Of a stretch of DNA of 13,558 nucleotides, positions 1 to 6,526 are shown piece after piece. This DNA comes from Euryarchaeota archaeon UBA561 (lineage in GTDB: Archaea > Thermoplasmatota > Poseidoniia > Poseidoniales > Poseidoniaceae): the NCBI GenBank assembly GCA_002502295.1, contig DANX01000050.1, positions 2,978-16,535 of the forward strand. Direction: 5' to 3'. A program made the position numbers and the translations under genes. The notes under the pieces were generated by a model that was given only the letters and a program-made list of their open reading frames with translations, was not told the DNA's origin and did no database searches. The first letter of the stretch is position 1. Every line of letters starts with the position of its first letter.

Positions 1-2390
1 GACCAGAGAGTACAACACGCGCCGGCCACAATCCCGGTGAGCGAGTCACGCTCGCCTTGCTCCGTTCGCAATTTACATCGTCAGACACGTCAACCCTTGA
101 CGAAGCTTTGGGCACCCGTACCAGATTCCGCCAGGAAGAACGGCTGCGCGCCGATCTTCGTCGTGAACGACGGCTGCGTCAACAAGCCATCAGCGAACGA
201 GTTAACGCCATGAAGGCGAACATTGCAAAGGATCTCGCAACCCAACACGAACTCACGTTGGACGCCTTGGAAACCGAACTTAGAACCACGATGGAAGCTG
301 AATTAGAAACCATGGAGCGTGATGCGCTGGCGGCAGAAGAGGCCCGCATTCGGCAGGAGTTGGACTTGCGTCTTGAACGTCAAATCAACGCCATTCACGA
401 ACAACACGGTGTTGAACAGCACCAGCGGCTTGAAGACCGTAAAGCGGACATCAAAGCCAGAATTGAAACACAACTCCACGAAGAATACGACCGCCGTCTT
501 GCCATTCAGAAAGAACGGTTGCGCTTGGATTATAATCAAACCCTGCAACAGCGACTCCGTGAGATTGAAGCGAACCTCGAACACGAGATGGAAGAGCGTT
601 TCGTTGAGATGGAAGACCATGAGATTGGTCGGTTAGAAGAAGGCCATGAAGCCCTGTTGGCTGAACGAGAGGAGCAACTGCGACGAGGCATTCGAACCCG
701 CCTTGAACAGCAGTTGCGGCAACGCCTGAAGCAACGCGAAGCCCGGCTCAAGGTTGATTATGAACGACGAAGCCTTCGTCTCGAAGAGGACATTGCTCAA
801 CAACTTCAAATCGACATTGAACAACAACTACGCCGCGAAACCGATGACCTCGAGGACCGCATGCGAGAAGACGTCGAACTCGCTATTGGGAAGCGACGCG
901 ATGAACTTCGTGGGCAAATTGAACAGCAACTCAACGAGCAACAGGCCACACGACTTGCCGAACGGAAAGCTCGTCTGAAAGCCAAGTATGACCTCACCTT
1001 CAGCAAGGCCATCGACGACATCTCTCGGAGTTTGCAGGCGGAGATTGAAGTTGAGCTGGAACACCGAAAGGAGAATGAATTCAACACCTATCGCCACGCT
1101 CGAGAAGCGGAGATTCAGAACCGATTGTCCCGCTACAGGTACGAGCGAGAAGCCGAACTACGCGAACAACTTGAGGCACAATACACCGCCAACAAACAAG
1201 ATTGGACCGAACGACTTGACCTTGAGTTCCAATCCAGAGAAGCCGCTGCACGCAAAGCCATCATGTCAGAGGTTGATGCACAACTTCGCAACGAGCGGTT
1301 GACACATGAAACCGATCTTGACCTGTTGAAGGAAGAAACCGCTCTTGAACTTGAAGTCGATATGGAAGAACGCCTCCAGGATTTCAAGTCCAGAAAAGAA
1401 GAGGAAGTTGCAACACAACTCGAGCGTCAATTGGACAAGCGGGAAGAAATCATGCGCAACAAAGCACTCATTGACGTTCGCAAGAGAGAGGCCCAAATTC
1501 GTGCCGAGATCGAGGCACAACTTGGGCTCAAGCGGGCTGAGATTCGAGACCGCCTCAAGGGACTTGCGGAGAAAATGGACTCCTTCAAGGAAATGGCCGA
1601 AGACAAGATGCGTGAAGCCGTCTCGCAACAAATCCAAAGTGAAATTGACGCAGATGAAGGAGAACTTCGAACACGAGAACAGGAATTCAGCGCTTTGCAA
1701 GCCACCGACACCCGTGCTGAAAAGCGGCAAAAGTGGATGCAATCGATTTCCGGACAAGCCCCTGCGGCCTTCGGAGCGGGAGCCATGGACCCCACGGCCC
1801 TTGGCGCTCGTCCTGACGGGCTTGGTGCAGCTGGCGGCCGTCCGCTTCGTGGTCTGCCGGGACAGCAAACGCAGGATGAACCCCGCCTTGGTTTGGGCAA
1901 CATGAGAGCCCCGATGACCAGCGCTCGACCGTTGGCAGGTCAGGTTCAACCCGTTCGAAACGTACGCCAACCCGTCACCCGTCCCGAGCCGGTGCGTACG
2001 GTACGGCAGCCCATCTCGAAACCAGCGTTCGTCGCACAAGAGGACACCGCCATGGTGGAGGTTGGCGAAACCATGCTCGAAGAGACGACCGCCCCTGAAG
2101 AAGCCGTTATGGAAGAAGAGGTCGAAACAAAAACAACCATGGCCCGACCAACCGCTATGCTACGTCCAATTCGTGGAACGCTCCAACCCTTGGTCGAGGA
2201 AGAAGAAGTGCGAACAGCCTCGCTTACTCCGGTTGGTCACATGATTGCACCTGAAAAGAAGCGAGGAGCTCCCCCCTCCATCGGAACCACAGAAACGGCG
2301 ACGTTGAAGCCCATCCGCGGACAACTGATACCTGTTTCAAAAACACCGGTTAAGCAACTGAAGACCGATGAAGAAGACAACGAGGTTTGA
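1..2390 (+). CDS. Long Arg/Glu-rich coiled-coil protein, 5' end beyond window
   Basis: The reading frame is open from base 3 to the stop at 2388-2390 (795 codons visible), so the N-terminus lies off the left edge. A TTG at 57 is the first possible start inside the window, but no ribosome binding site sits before it and the open frame continues upstream, so I treat the gene as partial. From about 100 to 1740 the protein is almost entirely charged helix (E, R, Q, L, few G or P), which predicts a long coiled-coil rod. Within it, three consecutive 76-residue units align without gaps (516-743, 744-971, 972-1199). After 1740 the chain becomes a Gly/Pro/Ala-rich linker and then a tail with duplicated short motifs such as QPVRNVRQPV/EPVRTVRQPI and LRPIRGTLQPL/LKPIRGQLIPV. 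No enzymatic motif, signal peptide or membrane segment is visible in this part. A structural or scaffold role is inference only. The next gene starts 62 bases downstream on the same strand. Confidence 0.85.
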   Translation, partial: PESTTRAGHNPGERVTLALLRSQFTSSDTSTLDEALGTRTRFRQEERLRADLRRERRLRQQAISERVNAMKANIAKDLATQHELTLDALETELRTTMEAELETMERDALAAEEARIRQELDLRLERQINAIHEQHGVEQHQRLEDRKADIKARIETQLHEEYDRRLAIQKERLRLDYNQTLQQRLREIEANLEHEMEERFVEMEDHEIGRLEEGHEALLAEREEQLRRGIRTRLEQQLRQRLKQREARLKVDYERRSLRLEEDIAQQLQIDIEQQLRRETDDLEDRMREDVELAIGKRRDELRGQIEQQLNEQQATRLAERKARLKAKYDLTFSKAIDDISRSLQAEIEVELEHRKENEFNTYRHAREAEIQNRLSRYRYEREAELREQLEAQYTANKQDWTERLDLEFQSREAAARKAIMSEVDAQLRNERLTHETDLDLLKEETALELEVDMEERLQDFKSRKEEEVATQLERQLDKREEIMRNKALIDVRKREAQIRAEIEAQLGLKRAEIRDRLKGLAEKMDSFKEMAEDKMREAVSQQIQSEIDADEGELRTREQEFSALQATDTRAEKRQKWMQSISGQAPAAFGAGAMDPTALGARPDGLGAAGGRPLRGLPGQQTQDEPRLGLGNMRAPMTSARPLAGQVQPVRNVRQPVTRPEPVRTVRQPISKPAFVAQEDTAMVEVGETMLEETTAPEEAVMEEEVETKTTMARPTAMLRPIRGTLQPLVEEEEVRTASLTPVGHMIAPEKKRGAPPSIGTTETATLKPIRGQLIPVSKTPVKQLKTDEEDNEV

Positions 2391-2452
2391 GGTAGACGTT
2401 GCCTGCACGCGTAAGCGCGCTGTTCATATCTAACGGGTTCCTCGGTGACCTC

Positions 2453-4894
2453 ATGAACCGAAGGCTTGCCTTGCTTGTGGTATTTTTACTTAGCACGCAA
2501 TGCACCATGGGTGCAGCGGCGGGTGATTTGTCCTTGCTCACGGACGCAGGACAAACCGACAGCCTCGACCGCCCGCTTGTTCTTTGGACCACGCTGAACG
2601 ACGGAAGGGTCTTGACGGTGGACGACGAGGGCAATGTAAGCGTCAACACCTTCACCAACGGGGTCCTTTCAACGCAATGGTCGGTGTTGTTGGACGTCAG
2701 CGCCAACAAAGCACGCCTTGACGCAGCGCAGGAATTGGTCACTGTGGCTCACGACAGCGGTGCTTATGTCGTCCAGATGAGTACACAAACAATCTACTGG
2801 AACATCTCATCACCGGACCCGGTCAATGATGCCGTTCTGGATCAGGAAGGCGACCTCTGGCTTGCCTTTTTTGCTGGCAAGCGTCGCGCTGACCAATACG
2901 ACACGACCGGATTTACGGGGGTGAGCAGCACCGTGATTGCCTCCGGTATTTCAGCGTTTGAAATCCTTCACGATGGACGGCTTGCAATGGCCTCATACAA
3001 CAAAAAAATCTACGTTCACGCGAGCGACGGTTCGCTCACAGATACACTCGAGGAGCCAAATGGAATCGTGTCCAGCCTCAAAGAAATCGACAACGCAACG
3101 CTGCTGGCTGGAACAACGGGCGGGACACTCTACCACTACCTCACCGACACGTGGGCTTCGTCCACTGTCAGCCTTGGGCATACCAAACAAACCACGTACC
3201 TTAGCCAACATGACTCCATGTACATTGTCGGAGCCAAGCAAGGAAAGGTGTCTTTTCTGGACCAAACAAATCTCACAGTGGTGGAAACGTTCACCGCCTC
3301 AGGGGATATCATCGGCGTCCTTCCAGAATTTACAGGTCAATTCTTTGCCATTGGCGCCCTACCAAGTGAGACGAAAGTCCGGTATTTTGACCTCGACAGC
3401 GACCTCGATGGCGTCAACGATCTCAACGACGCTTTTCCACTTGATGCCACACAATCCACCGACAGCGATGATGACGGGTATGGAGATAACCCGAACGGAA
3501 ACCAACCCGATGCCTTCCCGAACGAACCCTCACAATGGGCGGACACCGATGGTGACGGGTATGGCGACAACGTTGCTGGTGAAAACCCCGACCTGTTCCC
3601 AAACAACCCTGACCAGCATTCGGATGCCGATGGCGATGGCTATGGAGACAACAGCAACGGCCAGTCTGGAGATATCTTTCCACAAGAATCCACGCAATGG
3701 TTCGACACCGACCGTGATGGATACGGCGATAATCCAGATGGATTCAAACCCGATAGTTGCCCGACAGTCAACGCCTTTTCGAGCATTGACCGGTATGGAT
3801 GTCCCGACAGCGACCTTGATGGCTATTCAAACCCAGACGAAAACTGGACCATTGGGGACGGCGCCGACGCACTTCCAAACAATCCATCTCAATGGCTGGA
3901 TGGCGACGGCGATGGATACGGTGATGCTTCTGATGGGCAAAGCCCCGATGCCTGCCCCTGGGAATTTGGAACCTCAACCAAAGCCGTTCAAGCGGATTCG
4001 AACAGCACAACGGGATACATCTCTGTTCCATCGTATGGCTGTCTGGATGAAGACAACGACGGCTGGGTAGACCGAACAGAATCACCGCTCATGGACGTCG
4101 ACCCAGACGAACACTTTGACGGTGATGGCGATGGAGTTGGTTCAAATTCAGATTACGACGATACCAAGGGTTTTATTCAAACGGAACAAGACCACTGCCT
4201 CAACGATAAAAACGACACCTCGGAAGCGTGCATGGGATGGAATAACCCCGCCTATCAAGCCTATCTCAACGCCGTGGAAGAAGGCATACCGGTGCTGGGC
4301 TACAACGCTTGGAACACCTCACAAAATGAGGAGAAAAGCGATGATGGCGTCTCCATGGTTGACGATGATACCCTCAATCAGGTGATCGTCGTTGGGCTGG
4401 TCGCCTTCGTCGGAATCACCGCCTTCATTCTGGGTGTGGCCTTCATCATGAATCGCCGCAAGGATTCGGCGACGACCAAGGAGTACGGCGGCGTACGACC
4501 CGGAGCCTCAACGAATGCCTCCCTTGAAGCCCTCGAAGGACGGGGTGGACTTTCCGCTGATGGAGGCATTATCGCCGATGCTTCATGGGACGATGATGTT
4601 GACAAGCTCAACTTCGACCAAGAAGCGGACGGCTTCGAAGACATGACCATCAAGAGCGATGGGCCCACCGTTGAAGCCGGTTCGATGACCTACGAGGAAG
4701 AGAGCATCGAAACCATCGCAGGTGTTGGCGCAGAATCTGCGCCCGATACGACCTCAGAAGCACCGGCCGCTGGAAACCCAGAAATGCCGAGCGAAGCCCC
4801 ACCGGTCCCCGAAGCTGGATTGCCGGAAGGGTGGACCATGGACCAGTGGCGATGGTATGGTCATGAATGGCTCGCCAAGTACGGTAAGAATTAG
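2453..4894 (+). CDS. Secreted type I membrane protein with beta-propeller-like domain and thrombospondin type 3-like calcium repeats
   Basis: The start is the ATG at 2453, because GGTGA at 2444-2448 lies 4 bases before it and the protein then begins with a signal peptide (MNRRLALLVVFLL, likely cleaved near residue 23). A frame-extending TTG at 2399 would bury the signal peptide. Length is 813 residues. Residues about 25-312 contain repeated strand/turn blocks (for example GRVLTVDDEGNV and GRLAMASYNKKIYVH) suggesting a beta-propeller. Residues 313-575 hold nine DxDxDG motifs (D315, D337, D364, D391, D418, D452, D483, D532, D556), four of them spaced exactly 27 residues apart, like thrombospondin type 3 calcium-binding repeats. 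A membrane helix spans about 643-666 and is followed by RRK, so the large N-terminal part is predicted outside. The acidic C-terminal tail ends in WTMDQWRWYGHEWL (residues 794-807). Role unknown; surface adhesion, or binding of polymer or calcium, is an inference from the domains. Confidence 0.9.
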   Translation: MNRRLALLVVFLLSTQCTMGAAAGDLSLLTDAGQTDSLDRPLVLWTTLNDGRVLTVDDEGNVSVNTFTNGVLSTQWSVLLDVSANKARLDAAQELVTVAHDSGAYVVQMSTQTIYWNISSPDPVNDAVLDQEGDLWLAFFAGKRRADQYDTTGFTGVSSTVIASGISAFEILHDGRLAMASYNKKIYVHASDGSLTDTLEEPNGIVSSLKEIDNATLLAGTTGGTLYHYLTDTWASSTVSLGHTKQTTYLSQHDSMYIVGAKQGKVSFLDQTNLTVVETFTASGDIIGVLPEFTGQFFAIGALPSETKVRYFDLDSDLDGVNDLNDAFPLDATQSTDSDDDGYGDNPNGNQPDAFPNEPSQWADTDGDGYGDNVAGENPDLFPNNPDQHSDADGDGYGDNSNGQSGDIFPQESTQWFDTDRDGYGDNPDGFKPDSCPTVNAFSSIDRYGCPDSDLDGYSNPDENWTIGDGADALPNNPSQWLDGDGDGYGDASDGQSPDACPWEFGTSTKAVQADSNSTTGYISVPSYGCLDEDNDGWVDRTESPLMDVDPDEHFDGDGDGVGSNSDYDDTKGFIQTEQDHCLNDKNDTSEACMGWNNPAYQAYLNAVEEGIPVLGYNAWNTSQNEEKSDDGVSMVDDDTLNQVIVVGLVAFVGITAFILGVAFIMNRRKDSATTKEYGGVRPGASTNASLEALEGRGGLSADGGIIADASWDDDVDKLNFDQEADGFEDMTIKSDGPTVEAGSMTYEEESIETIAGVGAESAPDTTSEAPAAGNPEMPSEAPPVPEAGLPEGWTMDQWRWYGHEWLAKYGKN
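3389..4177 (+). repeat. Thrombospondin type 3-like DxDxDG repeat array inside the surface protein gene
   Basis: This stretch codes for residues 313-575 of the membrane protein. The unit is roughly D-x-D-x-DGYGDN, then a Gly/Asn-rich turn, PDxFP and a short linker ending in QW. Units starting at D337, D364, D391 and D418 are each 27 residues apart, and the flanking units are more divergent (spacings 22, 34, 31, 49 and 24). In the known family, alternating aspartates coordinate calcium. Confidence 0.8.
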
Positions 4895-5145
4895 CGCCAA
4901 ACAATGGGTAAACTCGCTTTCAAATCACCCAATTCTTGACCAGTGTAGAGGGGCTTCCCATCCACTTTGCAGGTGTCCATGACCAACCAGAGAAATCCGT
5001 TCCACGCGATTGAATCTGCAAACAACTCGACCTTGCCATGAACGGCCGCCAACAACAGACGAGCCTGGTCGGTTTCATCGCTGCAAAGTGCCTTGACGAG
5101 GTCTTTCGCTCGAAATCGGTAGGCCGGAGGACGCCAAGACATCAT
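4891..5145 (-). CDS. Unrecognised 84-residue protein downstream of ribbon-helix-helix gene
   Basis: I do not recognise this family. The protein has 84 residues starting MMSWRPPAYRF (ATG at 5145; a second ATG at 5142 is equally possible). It has a hydrophobic, Trp-containing central segment (AWNGFLWLVMD) and ends SLPIVWR. It has no signal peptide, no clear membrane helix, and no PIN, RelE or HEPN signature I can see. It starts 6 bases after the stop of the ribbon-helix-helix gene (5152), which implies co-transcription and probable translational coupling. Its TAA stop (5893-type position: 4893-4891) overlaps the TAG of the convergent membrane protein gene. Context suggests either a third component of the ParA cassette or the partner in a toxin-antitoxin-like pair; neither is shown by the sequence. 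Confidence 0.7.
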   Translation of the reverse strand: MMSWRPPAYRFRAKDLVKALCSDETDQARLLLAAVHGKVELFADSIAWNGFLWLVMDTCKVDGKPLYTGQELGDLKASLPIVWR

Positions 5146-5151
5146 ACGGCA

Positions 5152-5394
5152 TCAAACCTGGAACGGTGCGAGGTTGAGGCGTTCTGCAAGGTGTTCGACG
5201 TCCACATCAACCGCTTGCTTCATTCGGTCTCGGAGGATGTCAATTTCACCCTTCATCTTGAGCATTTTATGTGTCCGAATCATCTCCCCGAGGAGATCGT
5301 TCACGCTGCGATGGCCACCGGCTGTACGCAATGTGTTCAATTGGCGGCGAATCTCATAACTCACGCTAACGGACGTCATCCCTTCTGCTGTCAT
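5152..5394 (-). CDS. Small ribbon-helix-helix DNA-binding protein, possible ParB/SegB-like partner
   Basis: An 80-residue protein. Near the N-terminus, residues 6-22 (MTSVSVSYEIRRQLNTL) match the beta-strand plus first helix of the ribbon-helix-helix (CopG/Arc/MetJ-like) fold, and SVNDLLGEMI (about 30-39) matches the second helix, where 'S-x-x-x-L-x-x-x-I' is typical. The rest is a charged helical tail. Proteins of this fold dimerise and bind operator or centromere DNA. The start is taken at ATG 5394; ATG 5379 (residue 6) is an alternative, and neither has a strong ribosome binding site. The gene lies 102 bases downstream of a ParA-type ATPase and 6 bases upstream of the 84-residue gene. The order ParA then ribbon-helix-helix protein resembles the archaeal SegA-SegB pair and plasmid ParA-ParG type loci. 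It could instead be an antitoxin for the downstream gene. Confidence 0.75.
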   Translation of the reverse strand: MTAEGMTSVSVSYEIRRQLNTLRTAGGHRSVNDLLGEMIRTHKMLKMKGEIDILRDRMKQAVDVDVEHLAERLNLAPFQV

Positions 5395-5496
5395 GTGCTA
5401 ACCCGGTCGTCGTTCGGTCTCGGCCCATACTTAACCCATGCGAAAGGTTTCGTGATGGGGAAGGCTGTTTTGAGGGGTAGACAACCAACGCAGCCA

Positions 5497-6456
5497 TCAG
5501 CGAATGGTTCGTTCTCGCCTCAATCGGGATTCTTCGACCACGCCAAATTCCCTTCTGACTTCTTGGACGCGCTGATGAACTTCTTTTGCCAACGTCCAGT
5601 ATTCCAGGCTGCCCGCGCCAGCCCCTGAATTTGTTGGTTTGTTCAGGATAACGGTCGGCGCCCCGCTCCACGGGGCTTCAGCCACCTTGGCCAAACGCCG
5701 AACGGTGGTGTTGAACAGTTTATTCGGCATCTTCTTGTTGACCTGATCGCACACATAGGTGCTCAATTTTGAACGCCCGTCCACCATGGTCATGACGATG
5801 CCGAAAATTTTCAAATTACGGTTGATACGCCGTTGTATCATCTTGATGGAATTCATTAGCATGCTGAATCCTTCAAGGGCGTAATACTCGGCTTGGACCG
5901 GGACCATCACCCAATTGGCAGCGCACATGGCATTGATGGACAACAGGCCCAAAGAGGGCGGGGTGTCGATGATGATGTAGTCGAATTCATCCATGACAGG
6001 GAGCAAGGCCTCCTGTAGCCGAGTTTCACGCCCAATCTTGTGGCTCAACTCAATCTCAGCTCCAGAGAGATGGATGTCACTCGGAAGAATCCACAAATGG
6101 CCAGCATCAATGGTTTCGGGTACCTTTTTTCCGCCATTTCTGTTGCTCCAGGCCTCTCGCATGGCCTTCGTGATTTCACTCGGAGGAATGAGGTAATCCT
6201 CCATGAGTGGGAGTTCTTCGCCCGAATCATTGGTCAGCAAATCATACACCGTTTTCTTGATTTTTTTCTTTTCAAGACCAAACGATGTGGCACAGTTACC
6301 TTGTGGGTCGAGGTCAACGAGGAGGACTTTGGCAGGCGGAAGCCCCTGTCGACGGGAGCCTTTGGCCAACGCAGCCGCCACGTTAACGGCGGTCGTTGTC
6401 TTGGCACAGCCACCTTTTTGATTCGCTACAGCAATGACCATTTTGTACGGGTTCAT
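5497..6456 (-). CDS. ParA/Soj/SegA-type chromosome or plasmid partition ATPase
   Basis: A 319-residue protein with a ParA/MinD-superfamily P-loop. The deviant Walker A box is KGGCAKTT (K14 signature lysine, K19 P-loop lysine; the usual Gly before K19 is Ala). Walker A' is LLVDLDPQGN (D48, D50) and Walker B is YIIIDTPPSL (160-169). NQKGG and PVQAEYYALEG are also typical of ParA. The family binds non-specific DNA as an ATP dimer and positions cargo through a DNA-binding partner. I chose ATG 6456, because AGGAGG (6466-6471) lies 9 bases upstream; TTG at 6459 is possible but weaker. The C-terminus is very basic (RLRRERTIR). The gene is 70 bases downstream of the MoxR gene on the same strand and is followed by a ribbon-helix-helix gene, a typical ParA-partner order. 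Nested inverted repeats sit immediately upstream. Assignment to ParA is firm; the partition role is inferred. Confidence 0.93.
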   Translation of the reverse strand: MNPYKMVIAVANQKGGCAKTTTAVNVAAALAKGSRRQGLPPAKVLLVDLDPQGNCATSFGLEKKKIKKTVYDLLTNDSGEELPLMEDYLIPPSEITKAMREAWSNRNGGKKVPETIDAGHLWILPSDIHLSGAEIELSHKIGRETRLQEALLPVMDEFDYIIIDTPPSLGLLSINAMCAANWVMVPVQAEYYALEGFSMLMNSIKMIQRRINRNLKIFGIVMTMVDGRSKLSTYVCDQVNKKMPNKLFNTTVRRLAKVAEAPWSGAPTVILNKPTNSGAGAGSLEYWTLAKEVHQRVQEVRREFGVVEESRLRRERTIR

Positions 6457-6463
6457 CAAACCA

Positions 6464-6520
6464 GGCCTCCTGCATGCTTAGCAGAGAAGGCCTTCCCTTT
6501 CAATGCAGGCATCATAGGCC
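6464..6520. repeat. Nested inverted repeats upstream of the ParA-type gene
   Basis: Three roughly concentric inverted repeats fill the gap between the MoxR and ParA genes: GGCCT (6464-6468) with AGGCC (6516-6520), CCTGCAT (6469-6475) with ATGCAGG (6503-6509), and a central perfect palindrome GAAGGCCTTC (6486-6495). The outer arms include the ParA ribosome binding site. The dyad could be an operator for the ribbon-helix-helix protein, a centromere-like site, or an RNA structure affecting ParA translation. Confidence 0.45.
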
Positions 6521-6526
6521 CACGCT

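Noticed and set aside
57..59. TTG at 57 as the true start of the coiled-coil protein
   Set aside because: The frame is open back to base 3 without a stop, there is no ribosome binding site before the TTG, and no signal or domain boundary falls there.
1266..2039. 257-codon open frame on the minus strand inside the coiled-coil gene
   Set aside because: Fully antisense to a clear coding frame, with a Cys/Arg/Ser-rich sequence of no recognisable fold; typical of an opposite-strand shadow of Glu/Arg-rich coding DNA.
2489..2506. Possible lipoprotein signal (lipobox) around STQC in the membrane protein signal peptide
   Set aside because: The residues before the cysteine (S-T-Q) do not fit the L-[AS]-[GA]-C pattern, and an ordinary cleavage after AAA is more likely.
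2937..4070. 377-codon + strand frame overlapping the calcium-repeat gene
   Set aside because: A frame-shifted reading of the Asp/Gly repeats, giving a Thr/Met/Pro-rich low-complexity product; the main frame has the signal peptide, repeats and membrane helix.
5038..5628. 196-codon + strand frame opposite the ParA cassette
   Set aside because: It crosses three minus-strand genes and the gaps between them, is rich in Cys, His and Phe, and shows no fold; the minus-strand frames have recognisable motifs and gene-like spacing.
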